This document shows, in pieces, positions 8,155 to 18,018 of a stretch of DNA of 64,000 bases. Under the pieces are notes generated by a model that ran no database searches, was not told the origin of the DNA, and worked only from the letters and a program-made list of their open reading frames with translations. The translations under genes were made by a program, and so were the position numbers. The DNA comes from Polaribacter sp. IC066 (GTDB lineage Bacteria; Bacteroidota; Bacteroidia; Flavobacteriales; Flavobacteriaceae), in assembly GCF_007997085.1 (NCBI RefSeq), contig NZ_VORR01000008.1, positions 1 through 64,000 of the forward strand. Direction: 5' to 3'. How positions within the stretch are numbered: the first letter of the stretch is position 1; every line of letters starts with the position of its first letter.

Positions 8155-10032
8155 TTATCTACCCATGTGTACTAACAAAACAGAAATATCACTTGGTGAA
8201 ACACCGCTAATTCTGCTTGCTTGAGAAATTGAAGTTGGCTGAATCTTTCCTAACTTTTCTCTTGCTTCATAAGATAACGATTGTAATTTCTGAAAATTAA
8301 AAGCTGCCGGAATTTTTACATTCTCTAGCCTATTCAATTTATCTGCGTTATTCTTTTCTTTTTCTATATACCCAGAATACTTTAAATGAATTTCTGCTTG
8401 CTCTATAACTTCCTCATCAATAGCGTGCTCTTTTACAAAATCAGATAGCTTTTTAATGTTTTTAAAATCAGAAAAATCTAATTGTGGTCTTGCAGCAATT
8501 TTATACAACTTCATGGACTGATTGATCAGTGCCAAATTCTTTGCTTCTAAAATAGGGTTTATTTCATTTTGCTTTACACTCGTCTCATTTAAAAACTTAA
8601 TTAATAAATCAGTTTTGCGTTGCTTTTCAAGCACTCTATCCATCCGCTCTTTAGATGCCAAACCTAGTTTATACCCTAAAGGCGTTAACCTTAAATCTGC
8701 ATTATCTTGTCTTAACAAGGTTCTATATTCTGCTCTCGAGGTAAACATTCTATATGGTTCTTCTGTTCCTTTTGTAATTAAATCATCAATTAAAACAGCA
8801 ATATAAGCCTCGTTCCTTTTTAAAATAAACGGCTCTTTTCCTTGCGTTTTTAACGCTGCATTTACGCCAGCCATTAAACCTTGTGCTGCCGCTTCTTCGT
8901 AACCCGTTGTGCCGTTTATTTGACCTGCAAAGAATAAGTTTTCTATTAATTTTGTTTCTAAAGAATGTTTTAATTGCGTTGGCTGAAAGAAATCATATTC
9001 AATGGCATACCCATATCTTAAAAACTTTACGTTTTCAAAACCTTCTACAGCCCGTATTGCTTTGTCCTGAATATCTTCTGGTAATGACGTTGAAAATCCG
9101 TTTACATACATTTCTACGGTAGTCCAACCTTCTGGCTCTACAAAAATTTGATGTCTGTCTTTTGTTGCAAAACGATCTACCTTATCTTCTACCGAGGGGC
9201 AATATCTTGGCCCGGTAGATTTAATTCTACCATTAAACATTGGTGATCTATCAAACCCCTCTCGCAATAAATCATGCACTTTAGGGTTTGTATACGTTAA
9301 CCAACAAGAGCGTTGCTTTGTTAATGCTTTTGAACTTGGCAGATAAGAAAACTTTTCTGTAACCCCATCACCGGGTTGCTCTGTCATTTTAGAATAATCT
9401 AAAGAACGACCGTCTACTCTTGGCGGCGTTCCTGTTTTCATTCTACCAGCCTCAAAACCTTTGGCAACTAATTCTTCGGTAATTCCTGTAGAAGCTCCTT
9501 CTCCTGCTCTACCGCCGCCAAAACTTTTATCACCAATATGAATCAAACCATTTAGAAAAGTACCTGCAGTTATAATAACCGTTTTAGCTTTTATTTCTAA
9601 ACCTAAAACCGTCTTAACCCCGATTATTTTATTGCCGTCAAACAACAAGCCATTCACAGAATCTTGATAAAAATCTACATTTTCTGTCTCCTCTAACATT
9701 GTTCTCCAACAATCTGAAAACTGCATCCTATCAGATTGAACTCTCGGACTCCACATTGCTGGTCCTTTAGATTTATTAAGCATCTTAAACTGTATCGCTG
9801 TTTTATCAGTTACAATACCACTATACCCTCCTAAAGCATCAATTTCTCTAACTATTTGTCCTTTTGCGATTCCGCCCATTGCAGGATTGCAACTCATTTG
9901 CGCAATGTTCTGCAAATTCATTGTTAATAATAAAGTATGTGCGCCCATATTGGCAGCAGCAGCAGCAGCCTCGCTTCCTGCATGTCCTCCACCTACTACA
10001 ATTACATCGTATGTTGTTGAAAATAAACCCAT
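8155..10032 (-). CDS. mnmG: tRNA uridine 5-carboxymethylaminomethyl modification enzyme MnmG
   Basis: FAD- and NADH-dependent partner of MnmE, which together install the cmnm5 group on wobble uridine 34 of several tRNAs. 625 residues, the normal length. The FAD-binding motif VVGGGHAGSEAA begins at residue 13, followed by SCNPAMGGIAKGQIVREIDALGG, GTFLNG, KTGTPPR and the second GIDA signature GQINGTTGYEEAAAQG. The C-terminal helical MnmE-binding domain is intact and ends RISGVSPSDISVLLVHM. It is divergent from nothing: ybeY and DUF4175 lie upstream in the same direction. parS-like palindromes sit just before its start and just after its stop. Confidence 0.97.
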   Translation of the reverse strand: MGLFSTTYDVIVVGGGHAGSEAAAAAANMGAHTLLLTMNLQNIAQMSCNPAMGGIAKGQIVREIDALGGYSGIVTDKTAIQFKMLNKSKGPAMWSPRVQSDRMQFSDCWRTMLEETENVDFYQDSVNGLLFDGNKIIGVKTVLGLEIKAKTVIITAGTFLNGLIHIGDKSFGGGRAGEGASTGITEELVAKGFEAGRMKTGTPPRVDGRSLDYSKMTEQPGDGVTEKFSYLPSSKALTKQRSCWLTYTNPKVHDLLREGFDRSPMFNGRIKSTGPRYCPSVEDKVDRFATKDRHQIFVEPEGWTTVEMYVNGFSTSLPEDIQDKAIRAVEGFENVKFLRYGYAIEYDFFQPTQLKHSLETKLIENLFFAGQINGTTGYEEAAAQGLMAGVNAALKTQGKEPFILKRNEAYIAVLIDDLITKGTEEPYRMFTSRAEYRTLLRQDNADLRLTPLGYKLGLASKERMDRVLEKQRKTDLLIKFLNETSVKQNEINPILEAKNLALINQSMKLYKIAARPQLDFSDFKNIKKLSDFVKEHAIDEEVIEQAEIHLKYSGYIEKEKNNADKLNRLENVKIPAAFNFQKLQSLSYEAREKLGKIQPTSISQASRISGVSPSDISVLLVHMGR

Positions 10033-10040
10033 TATCTTAT

Positions 10041-10056
10041 AGTTCCACGTGAAACT
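10041..10056. other. parS-like palindrome, site 2
   Basis: AGTTCCACGTGAAACT contains the core CCACGTGAAAC and matches TGTTTCACGTGAAACA at 13 of 16 positions. It lies 8 bases upstream of the mnmG start codon. Confidence 0.5.
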
Positions 10057-10077
10057 TTTATTTTATTAATTTGATAC

Positions 10078-10491
10078 TCAATTATTTAACAGCACTAAAG
10101 CCTCGTCTTCTTGATTTCTCATTTGCAATTTTTCGTCAACAGTTTTATCTTTGAAACCACTATAATGTAAAATTCCATGAATTATAACCCTGTGTAACTC
10201 CTCATCAAATGACACCGTAAAATCTTTTGCATTGTCAACTACTCTCTCTATAGAAATATAAACATCTCCCGAAATTAAATTACCTAGAGAATTATCAAAA
10301 CTAATCACATCTGTTAAGGTATCATGTTGTAAAAACTCTACATTTAATTTATGCAGATATTCGTCGTCACAAAAGATAAAATTAATTTCTCCCTCTTCCC
10401 GATTATGCTTTTTGATGATCTCTGTAATCCAATTTTCTAAACGACCCTCATCTTTTAAATTAAAGGATGTTTCATAGTTAAACGTTATCAT
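10078..10491 (-). CDS. ybeY: Endoribonuclease YbeY (rRNA maturation factor)
   Basis: Single-strand-specific metallo-endoribonuclease for 16S rRNA 3' maturation and ribosome quality control. 137 residues. The metal site is HGILHYSGFKDK: H105 and H109 are present, while the third ligand position is Asp (D115) rather than the HxxxxH of E. coli; my recollection is that this Asp is common in Bacteroidota. The usual DVISFDN block is at 61-67. It lies 45 bases from mnmG and 2 bases from the DUF4175 gene, so it belongs to one operon. Confidence 0.92.
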   Translation of the reverse strand: MITFNYETSFNLKDEGRLENWITEIIKKHNREEGEINFIFCDDEYLHKLNVEFLQHDTLTDVISFDNSLGNLISGDVYISIERVVDNAKDFTVSFDEELHRVIIHGILHYSGFKDKTVDEKLQMRNQEDEALVLLNN

Positions 10492-10493
10492 AT

Positions 10494-13400
10494 TTATTCT
10501 TTTTGATCGTATGAAAAATATTCTCTGACTTTCTTTTTGTAATTAAGTTGCAAAGGTAAGGATTGTCTATTTAAAATCTCTATTTGATTATAAAACTGCT
10601 TTTTAAAATCTAAAGCTTTTGCCTTATTCCTTTGCTCCTCTTTTTGATTTATATTAGACTTTCGCTTTTGATCCTTTCCTTGTTCTAAAGCTGCCTTTTC
10701 TAGTTTCAATAACTCGTAATTTAAATTTTGCATTTTTTGCAGCGTGGCTCCATTAAAACCTTTTTCTAATATTTCGTTTTCTAGCGCTTCCATCGTTTTT
10801 AATGCTTTTTTAGCATTGTCGTTTCCATTCGGATTTCCGCTTTCACTTTCTTTAATGGCATTCTGTAATTCTTGCCTTAATAAAGATTGTTTTTTAAAAA
10901 TTTCATATAACTCGCCATCCAAGTCATCATTAGCTTCGCCTTCACCATTTCCTTTTCCATTTTCACCAGATTTTCCGTTTTCACCTGGTGTAGTACCCTT
11001 TTTTTCGCCCGCATTTTCTCCACCTTCCTTCATTCCATCTTTCATCTTTTCAGACAACCCTTCTTGCTTTTTAATTAAATCTGGTAAACTAAAGCCCTGT
11101 CCTTTTCCTTTTTTGCCTTTGCCCATTTTCATAGACATATTGTTTTTCATACTACTTAACATCGTACTTAAATAATCTGCTAAATTATTAGTAGCAGTCA
11201 TTACATAACGCTGATTTGAAATCCCGTTATTAAATCTATTTTCAGAAAAATTATCTAAAGAAGACTCTAAATTATAATGTATGGCAGATAAATCATCTTG
11301 TATTTTAGTGGATATTTTAGGAACTCGCATTGCCAAGACATAAAGGCTATCATCAATATGTTCAAAATACGTTTTAATCTCGTTTTGTTTTTTTAAATCT
11401 TTTCCAAAATCAGGATGCGAGGTAGAAGTTTCATTAAACTTATCCATTAACATTTCTTGTTGGAATGAAAAAATAACGAGATTTTCTAGAATCTTACGCA
11501 AATCATCCATGTTTTCCTCCACAGATTCCGCCTGCATATCCATCATCGATTGTTGCATTTTCGCACTCATCTCCTTCATCTTATTAGCTGCTTCTTTTTG
11601 GCTTTTCTTTGCTTCTTGCTGCTTTTTACTTTCTAAATTTTCTTCCGCAATTTTTAACGATTCCTCAATACTTTCCTTTTCTTGATCAACATCTGGCAGC
11701 TCCATAGGCTCCTTTAATTTTTCATTGTCTTTGGCTACCTCTTCTAATTCTTTTTTAATTTCTTCAAACCCTTTCTTAATTTCTTTTTGCGGCTCTAATG
11801 TATGCTCTTCTTTTATCTCAAGTGCTTCCTGTTTTTTAGAAAGCTCATCAAGCTTATTTGCAATTTGCATCGTTTTTTGCTCTACATAAAAACGCTTAAT
11901 CATTTCTAATGTTTTCTCTAAACTACGCTGTTGCTGCTTATTTTGTTGTGCTAATTCTTTAGCTTTTTGCACCAACTTATCCTTATTTAATTTATCCGCC
12001 ATTTTTTGAATTTCATCCAATAGCTTCTGCTGCTTGTCTAACTTTTTAAGTTCTTTAATACGTTCTTTTAAATCTTCTTTTTTTTCTTGCAAAGATTCAT
12101 CTTCTTCCTGCTTTTCCTCTAAATTTTCTTGCAACTTATCTGTTTGCCGTTGCATCATTTTTTTATATTGCTCTTGACGTTTGATAAAACTTTCTACCTT
12201 TTTTTTATCATTCCAATTAATACTTTTTTTATTCTGTAAATCTTGTTGAATATCTTCTAACTGTTCTTGCTGCTTTTTTTGCTTCTGTATAGAATTCTCT
12301 AAATCGTTTATCGTATTTCTTTGTTCCTTTAACAACTCCTCCTCTACTTCATCCTCTGTTTTTTGTCTGTACTTAAAAATATTACTCTTTACCTTTTTAT
12401 TCCCGTTTACCGCATCATTATCAAAAACCTGAAAATACAATTCATAGTTTGTTCCATTTTCTAAATTTAATCCTTCGGGAAATTGATAAAAAAAAGTTTG
12501 AATATTTTCATTCGATATATCCAAATCCCATTGTTGTTTATGATCTAAACGATCTTCATCATAATAGACCAACTGTAATTTTTTTAATCCGTAATCATCC
12601 GAAATTTGACCCGCAAATTCTGCCGTACCACGTAAAATACTATCAATGTTTGAACTCACGGAAATCATTGGAAACTCGTCTTTTATAATCTGTACAGAAA
12701 ATTGTAAATTCTCATAATCTTTTAGGTTTTTATTAGATGATGTAATTTGATAATTCAGTGCATTTTTAATTCTTTTCTTATACTCAAAATTATCATCAGA
12801 AATAGTCGTAAACAATTCTCTTTTTTTATTGTTGATAAATGCCACAGCATTTGCCTGCGCTGTTTTCACTCGCCACGTAATCGCTGTTCCTTCTGGCACC
12901 GTTAAATTTGTAGCGTTCTCAATTGTTTCACTTTTTCTACCTAAATACTTCGGGTAGTTAACTTCTAAAGCTATGTTATTAATCGTTGGCGTACCAATAA
13001 CCTCAACAAAAAAATCTTGAGATTGAACTCCGTTAGCCTCTAAATAAAAGTTAATTGGTTTTTGCACATCAAGAAATGTGTAAGAAAAAGAAGCATTTCC
13101 ATTATTTTGTAAGTAATATTCTTGACTGTTATACTTTATTTTTGCTTCGTTTGGCATTACGGTACCCAATGTTTTTATAACTATACTCATCGATTTACCT
13201 TGAACAACACTTAAATCTTTATTTATCAAAGAAAATAAAAATGGTGCTGGCGGATTATACGCTGTTCTATAATTAACAACGCGCTCTAAACTTTGGGTTA
13301 AAGAATTATTAGATACTGTAAATAAACTAACTACATAAATTAATACAGGTACAACTGCATATTTTAAATATTTTTTATTCTGCTTAAAATCAATCGCTTT

Positions 13401-13823
13401 TACAAAAGAAATTGGCGCTAATTCTAATGATTTTTGATGGATACTTGCCAATATTAAATCAGACTCTTGTCCGTTATTTTTAAGCTGCAACACATTTAAT
13501 AACTTGTCTTCTACTTCTGGAAAGTGATTCCCGATTATTCGAGAAGAGTCTTCTAAAGTGATTCCTTTTCTAAGTCCAATTAACATTGCCACCGGAACAG
13601 CTATAAATTTGATCAATAAAAAACCTTCTACCATAATAAAAGCCCAAAATAAAATAGTTCTTGCTAGAGGCTTTAACCATAAAAAATATTCTAAAAAAAG
13701 GGTAAAGAAAAAATATAAAAATCCCAAAGAAAGAAATAATATCACCCCTTTTATCAATTCATTCATGTAATATTTACGTGTAAATTGATGTAACTTTTGT
13801 TCTATGTTTTTGTATTCGCTCAT
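10494..13823 (-). CDS. DUF4175-type giant membrane-anchored coiled-coil protein
   Basis: 1109 residues. Two membrane helices lie near the N-terminus (about 20-45 and 52-78) and a third near 153-172. A beta-rich region of Ig-like character (about 180-480) follows, then a long K/E/Q-rich coiled coil (about 490-800). A helical region comes next, and a glycine/glutamate-rich linker (GENGKSGENGKGNGEGE). The protein ends in another helical stretch. This is the DUF4175 layout found next to ybeY/mnmG in flavobacteria. The function is unknown; the architecture suggests an envelope-spanning structural role. Two bases separate it from ybeY. Confidence 0.85.
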   Translation of the reverse strand: MSEYKNIEQKLHQFTRKYYMNELIKGVILFLSLGFLYFFFTLFLEYFLWLKPLARTILFWAFIMVEGFLLIKFIAVPVAMLIGLRKGITLEDSSRIIGNHFPEVEDKLLNVLQLKNNGQESDLILASIHQKSLELAPISFVKAIDFKQNKKYLKYAVVPVLIYVVSLFTVSNNSLTQSLERVVNYRTAYNPPAPFLFSLINKDLSVVQGKSMSIVIKTLGTVMPNEAKIKYNSQEYYLQNNGNASFSYTFLDVQKPINFYLEANGVQSQDFFVEVIGTPTINNIALEVNYPKYLGRKSETIENATNLTVPEGTAITWRVKTAQANAVAFINNKKRELFTTISDDNFEYKKRIKNALNYQITSSNKNLKDYENLQFSVQIIKDEFPMISVSSNIDSILRGTAEFAGQISDDYGLKKLQLVYYDEDRLDHKQQWDLDISNENIQTFFYQFPEGLNLENGTNYELYFQVFDNDAVNGNKKVKSNIFKYRQKTEDEVEEELLKEQRNTINDLENSIQKQKKQQEQLEDIQQDLQNKKSINWNDKKKVESFIKRQEQYKKMMQRQTDKLQENLEEKQEEDESLQEKKEDLKERIKELKKLDKQQKLLDEIQKMADKLNKDKLVQKAKELAQQNKQQQRSLEKTLEMIKRFYVEQKTMQIANKLDELSKKQEALEIKEEHTLEPQKEIKKGFEEIKKELEEVAKDNEKLKEPMELPDVDQEKESIEESLKIAEENLESKKQQEAKKSQKEAANKMKEMSAKMQQSMMDMQAESVEENMDDLRKILENLVIFSFQQEMLMDKFNETSTSHPDFGKDLKKQNEIKTYFEHIDDSLYVLAMRVPKISTKIQDDLSAIHYNLESSLDNFSENRFNNGISNQRYVMTATNNLADYLSTMLSSMKNNMSMKMGKGKKGKGQGFSLPDLIKKQEGLSEKMKDGMKEGGENAGEKKGTTPGENGKSGENGKGNGEGEANDDLDGELYEIFKKQSLLRQELQNAIKESESGNPNGNDNAKKALKTMEALENEILEKGFNGATLQKMQNLNYELLKLEKAALEQGKDQKRKSNINQKEEQRNKAKALDFKKQFYNQIEILNRQSLPLQLNYKKKVREYFSYDQKE

Positions 13824-13921
13824 AATTAACTCATAAAAATAATGATTTTGCGCTGATTTGCAACCAATTATTTGTTAAAAGGAATTATAACATTTGTTAA
13901 ACAAAATTTGATAAAAATTAA

Positions 13922-13929
13922 CAAAGGTA
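13922..13929 (-). promoter_or_regulatory. -7 element TACCTTTG, leftward
   Basis: On the minus strand TACCTTTG matches TAnnTTTG about 100 bases upstream of the DUF4175 start, and could drive the DUF4175-ybeY-mnmG-methyltransferase block. Confidence 0.5.
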
Positions 13930-14408
13930 TAAAACATCAAAATTTAGATGCCAAATTTCTAGTTTTAGCTATTACGCAAATCTCTTTGCTCTCCTTGTTT
14001 CAACTAGTAAAACTAAAAAAGGTGCCTACTTATATACCCATGTATACACACTTTAGAAATACTCAAAAGATAGAACAAGAAAAATATTCTTTTAATAGTG
14101 CCCCCTAAAACTTCAACAAATAAACCCAAGATACCGCGAATACTTAAAAAATTAAGGACAAACAGTGAAATACATCTGCCTGACGAAAAAGTAGATTCAA
14201 CTTGCCGTATTATAATTCATAGCTTCACTATTTTTCAAAATTGAGATTCACTAAAATAATAACGCTGTAAAAAAGAGAACATCAAAAACTTTCAATTTTA
14301 AAAATATTAAATGATACACTATTTTAAGCTCATAATAAATTATAAAAATGATCTTACCATAGTTCGTCAATTTTCTATACTCTAATTTCTATTCTCTCTT
14401 ATAAAAAC

Positions 14409-14416
14409 TATCTTTG
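14409..14416 (+). promoter_or_regulatory. -7 element TATCTTTG for gltX
   Basis: TATCTTTG, an exact TAnnTTTG match, ends 21 bases before the gltX ATG. Confidence 0.65.
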
Positions 14417-14437
14417 TATCTTTAAAATAAACAAACC

Positions 14438-15958
14438 ATGGAATCTAATGTACGTGTGCGTTTTGCACCAAGTCCTACAGGCCCTTTGCATATTGGTGGT
14501 ATAAGAACAGCCTTGTATAATTACTTATTTGCCAAAAAACATAACGGCACTTTTATTTTAAGAATAGAAGATACTGACCAAACACGTTATGTAAAAAATG
14601 CAGAACAATATATTATTGACGCATTAAAATGGTGTAATATTCCGTTTGATGAAGGTCCAGCAAAAAATGAAAAATTTGGTCCTTATAGACAATCTGAACG
14701 TAAAGATTTATACCAAGAGTATGCAACTAGGCTCATAAATTCTGGTTGGGCTTATTATGCTTTTGATACGTCTGATGCTTTAAACGAACATAGAAAAAAT
14801 CATGAAGCAGCAGGAAAAACTTTTATTTACAATTGGCATAACAGAGAACAAGGCAGTCTTGTAAATTCTTTAGTTTTATCTGACGAAGAAATACAAAGTA
14901 GAATTGCTTCAGGCGAAAATTATGTGATCCGTTTTAAAACAGCCAAAGATGAAATTTTGGAAATGGAGGATGAAATTCGCGGAAAAATTACAATAGATAC
15001 CAATACGTTAGATGATAAGATTCTATTTAAATCTGACGGAATGCCAACCTATCATTTAGCAAATATTGTTGATGATCATTTAATGAAAATTAGCCATGTA
15101 ATTCGTGGTGAAGAATGGTTGCCTTCTTTGCCTTTGCATATTTTATTGTATAGGGCTTTTGGTTGGACCGCTCCAAAATTTGCGCATTTACCCTTAATTT
15201 TAAAACCAGTTGGTAAAGGTAAATTAAGTAAAAGAGATGGTGATAAATTAGGCTTTCCGGTGTTTCCTTTAGCTTACACCAATGAAGAAACTAATGAGAT
15301 TGCTAGAGGATATAAAGAAGATGGATATTTTGCAGATTCTTTTATAAATATGTTGGCTTTTTTAGGATGGAATCCAGGCACAGAACAAGAAATTTTTTCT
15401 TTAGATGAATTGGTGCAGCATTTTGATCTAAACCGTGTTAGTAAATCTGGTGCAAAATTTAGCCCAGATAAAGCAAGTTGGTTTCAGCAACAATACATGC
15501 AAACTAAAGATGATGCACTTTTAACTGACTTATACATCCCTATTTTATTAGAAAAAGGAATCGATAAAGAAAAAGAATACGTTTTAAAAGTAGTTTCTTC
15601 GATTAAAGAAAGAGCGATTTTTGTAGCTGACTTTTGGGAATTATCCTCATACTTTTTTGAGGCTCCAAAAGAATATGATGCAAAGGCTTCTAAAAAAAAT
15701 TGGAAAGAGGATACAGCTACTTTAATGCAAGAATTGACTGCTATAATCGCTAACGTTAGTAACTTTACATCAGAAAATACAGAAAAAGAAATCAAAGAAT
15801 GGATTACTGCCAAAGAAATTGGTTTTGGTAAAATAATGCAACCTTTACGTTTAAGTTTGGTTGGTAAATTAGCAGGTCCTCATTTATTTGATATTATTGC
15901 CATGATTGGGAAAGACGATACAATACAAAGAATTAACAACGCAATCGAAAAACATTAA
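14438..15958 (+). CDS. gltX: Glutamyl-tRNA synthetase
   Basis: Class I aminoacyl-tRNA synthetase charging tRNA-Glu. 506 residues, normal for Bacteroidota. The HIGH motif is in PSPTGPLHIGG (11-21) and the KMSKS-type motif is KLSKR (262-266). The adjacent EEWLPSLPLHILLYRAFGW and the all-helical anticodon-binding part are intact. There is no sign of a zinc-finger or of a GlnRS-type extension; whether it also charges tRNA-Gln is not visible. A secreted-protein gene begins 2 bases after its stop. Confidence 0.97.
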   Translation: MESNVRVRFAPSPTGPLHIGGIRTALYNYLFAKKHNGTFILRIEDTDQTRYVKNAEQYIIDALKWCNIPFDEGPAKNEKFGPYRQSERKDLYQEYATRLINSGWAYYAFDTSDALNEHRKNHEAAGKTFIYNWHNREQGSLVNSLVLSDEEIQSRIASGENYVIRFKTAKDEILEMEDEIRGKITIDTNTLDDKILFKSDGMPTYHLANIVDDHLMKISHVIRGEEWLPSLPLHILLYRAFGWTAPKFAHLPLILKPVGKGKLSKRDGDKLGFPVFPLAYTNEETNEIARGYKEDGYFADSFINMLAFLGWNPGTEQEIFSLDELVQHFDLNRVSKSGAKFSPDKASWFQQQYMQTKDDALLTDLYIPILLEKGIDKEKEYVLKVVSSIKERAIFVADFWELSSYFFEAPKEYDAKASKKNWKEDTATLMQELTAIIANVSNFTSENTEKEIKEWITAKEIGFGKIMQPLRLSLVGKLAGPHLFDIIAMIGKDDTIQRINNAIEKH

Positions 15959-15960
15959 GT

Positions 15961-16518
15961 ATGAGAAAATTATTAATCCTATTTTTAACGTTATCTAGTT
16001 TTATTACGCACAGTCAGTTTAGAGGAGGCAATCAGCAAAATCGTCGTCAACAAGAAATGACACAGACACCTAGAGAAGCTCCGAAATTTAAGTATGAAGT
16101 AGAAAAATATTTAGGAATTGTTATTTATGATATTGAAAAAGCTGCAAAAAAATCGAAGATAAAACTCTCATCAGATGTAGGGAAAAAGTTTTCTAATACG
16201 TTAACTGCTTACAATAAAGAGATAGCAGCCATTAGAAGAATTAACAGTTTTACCTTAAGAAGCACCAAAGAAATGGTTGAAAACTTTCAGGCAAATGCTC
16301 AAAAAACTAGAGATGCATCAGGTCAAAAGAAGATACAAGAAACAATGATGGAAAGTCTTAAACCAATATCAGAAATTTTAAAGAAAAAAGATCTACAATT
16401 AGATAGCACTATAAGCGATCTTTTAACCGAAAGACAGTATAAAAAATGGGTTAAATACAATAGAAAACTCTATAAGGTTATTCCTACACAAGAAGAGGAA
16501 GAAAAAGAAGAAAAATAA
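15961..16518 (+). CDS. Secreted helical protein co-transcribed with gltX
   Basis: 185 residues. A signal peptide (MRKLLILFLTLSSFITHSQ) is followed by a Q/R-rich stretch, a long helical region with many Lys/Glu residues (about 45-160) and an acidic tail (EEEEKEEK). The helical part resembles small periplasmic LTXXQ/Spy-like or DUF4890-like proteins, including LLTERQYKKWVKY, reminiscent of an LTxxQ motif. I infer a periplasmic chaperone-like or metal-response role only tentatively. It begins 2 bases after gltX, and a strong terminator follows. Confidence 0.6.
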   Translation: MRKLLILFLTLSSFITHSQFRGGNQQNRRQQEMTQTPREAPKFKYEVEKYLGIVIYDIEKAAKKSKIKLSSDVGKKFSNTLTAYNKEIAAIRRINSFTLRSTKEMVENFQANAQKTRDASGQKKIQETMMESLKPISEILKKKDLQLDSTISDLLTERQYKKWVKYNRKLYKVIPTQEEEEKEEK

Positions 16519-16531
16519 CTAAATAGTGTTA

Positions 16532-16571
16532 TAAAAAAGCCTTAAAAATATTAATTTTTAGGGCTTTTTTA
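16532..16571 (+). terminator. Terminator after the gltX operon
   Basis: AAAAAAGCCTTAAAAA and TTTTTAGGGCTTTTTT form a long stem with one G-T type imperfection, ending in six T. Confidence 0.85.
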
Positions 16572-16682
16572 TGAATTTTAACTAAAATATAGAACATTTT
16601 TAGCTAAAGACGTATAATAAGTAAACACTAAAAATCCGTATCTTTACAAGACATATAAATATGAACTATTAAAATAACTACC

Positions 16683-17606
16683 ATGAGTGCAACACTTATT
16701 ATTATTATTGTTTTGTCAGCAATTCTTCTTTTTGCCGCTTTTTTTATGGTAAAACAGCAAACTGCTGCTATTATTGAACGATTTGGAAAATTCCATAGCA
16801 TTCGTCAGTCTGGACTTCATTTAAAAATTCCTTTAGTAGATCGAGTTGCCGGAAGATTAAGTTTAAAAATTCAGCAATTAGATGTTATTATAGAAACTAA
16901 AACGTTAGATGATGTTTTTGTAAAATTAAAAGTTTCTGTACAGTATAAAGTGATAAATGAAAAAGTTTATGATGCTTTTTATAAATTAGATTATCCGCAT
17001 GAGCAAATAACCTCATACGTTTTTGATGTAGTACGAGCAGAAGTACCAAAAATGAAATTAGACGATGTATTTGTCAAAAAAAATGATATTGCCATTGCTG
17101 TAAAATCAGAGTTAAATGATGCAATGATGGAATATGGATATGATATTATTAGAACTTTGGTAACTGATATTGATCCAGATTCACAAGTAAAAATAGCAAT
17201 GAATCGAATTAACGCTGCAGATAGAGAAAAAACAGCGGCTCAATATGAAGGTGATGCACAACGTATTTTAATTGTAGAAAAAGCAAAAGCTGAAGCAGAA
17301 AGCAAGCGTTTACAAGGACAAGGTATTGCAGACCAAAGAAGAGAAATTGCACGTGGTTTAGAAGAAAGTGTAGAGGTTTTAAATAAAGTTGGTATCAACT
17401 CTCAAGAAGCATCTGCTTTGATTGTAGTAACGCAGCATTATGATACTTTACAGTCTATTGGGCAGCACACAAATAGTAATTTAATATTACTACCAAACTC
17501 TCCACAGGCCGGAAGCACCATGCTAAATGATATGGTAGCAAGTTTTACGGCAAGTAATCAGATTGGTGAATCCATGAAAAATCAAAGACTAAAAGATAAA
17601 GAATAA
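16683..17606 (+). CDS. SPFH/band-7 membrane protein (stomatin/QmcA-like)
   Basis: 307 residues. One N-terminal membrane helix (residues 3-23, LIIIIVLSAILLFAAFFMV), the SPFH domain (about 25-200, with AAIIERFGKFHSIRQSGLHLKIPLVDRV), then an A/E/K/Q-rich helix (AADREKTAAQYEGDAQRILIVEKAKAEAESKR, written here in two parts in the sequence) and a short C-terminal tail. SPFH proteins build ring- or cage-like scaffolds on the inner membrane and often regulate FtsH or similar proteases. There is no NfeD partner next door. A near-consensus -7 element (TATCTTTA, 16639) precedes it. Confidence 0.88.
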   Translation: MSATLIIIIVLSAILLFAAFFMVKQQTAAIIERFGKFHSIRQSGLHLKIPLVDRVAGRLSLKIQQLDVIIETKTLDDVFVKLKVSVQYKVINEKVYDAFYKLDYPHEQITSYVFDVVRAEVPKMKLDDVFVKKNDIAIAVKSELNDAMMEYGYDIIRTLVTDIDPDSQVKIAMNRINAADREKTAAQYEGDAQRILIVEKAKAEAESKRLQGQGIADQRREIARGLEESVEVLNKVGINSQEASALIVVTQHYDTLQSIGQHTNSNLILLPNSPQAGSTMLNDMVASFTASNQIGESMKNQRLKDKE

Positions 17607-17625
17607 CTTACTATATTCTCTAAAA

Positions 17626-17664
17626 TAAAAAAAGCCAAAACATAAATGTTTTGGCTTTTTTTTG
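17626..17664. terminator. Terminator after the SPFH gene
   Basis: AAAAAAAGCCAAAACAT and ATGTTTTGGCTTTTTTT form a perfect 17-base stem with a 2-base loop; it could act in both directions. Confidence 0.88.
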
Positions 17665-18018
17665 TGTCAACTTTAAATAATTTTAACTTTGTAACAAATA
17701 CACAAATTATTAAATCGTAACCTCTTTAAATCTTGCTAAAATAGAACTCATTTCACTAACTTTTCTTCGTCCTATAGCTTTTATACTTATATTTTACTTC
17801 GTATTTTTATCTTCTAGTACACATTTTAAACCATTTCGAATAAATGATATAAAGAATACGATCTGTTTATGCTTTAAATTCTTATTTGGTACTAGTTTGT
17901 AAATTCTTCCTGTACATAACTATTTTTCCTATCACCCATAACGCATCTAATTTTATTGCACAAAAAAGCTCAATCCGTAATCTACAGATTGAGTTTTTAT
18001 TCTATATGTAAAAAAGAA
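17665..18018. other. Non-coding gap with a leftward terminator
   Basis: About 350 bases with stops in all frames. The only feature I see is the hairpin CTCAATC / GATTGAG (17969-17993) with a T tract on the minus strand, ending the second tatA transcript. Confidence 0.6.

Larger units (their letters stand above)
13824..14437. other. Divergent intergenic region between DUF4175 gene and gltX
   Basis: 614 bases without a convincing gene. A 78-codon rightward frame at 13872-14108 has no promoter-like lead and a low-complexity product, and I reject it. The two promoters noted separately face outward from this region. Confidence 0.55.

Noticed and set aside
10744..11175. Rightward frame of 143 codons inside the DUF4175 gene
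   Set aside because: Proline/phenylalanine/serine-rich product is the antisense of a lysine/glutamate-rich coiled coil; a shadow frame.
13872..14108. 78-codon rightward frame upstream of gltX
   Set aside because: No similarity and no translation signal, and the DUF4175 promoter overlaps it on the other strand.
16683..17606. SPFH protein as part of an antiphage or NfeD-type pair
   Set aside because: No NfeD or defence-type partner is adjacent; the gene is flanked by terminators.
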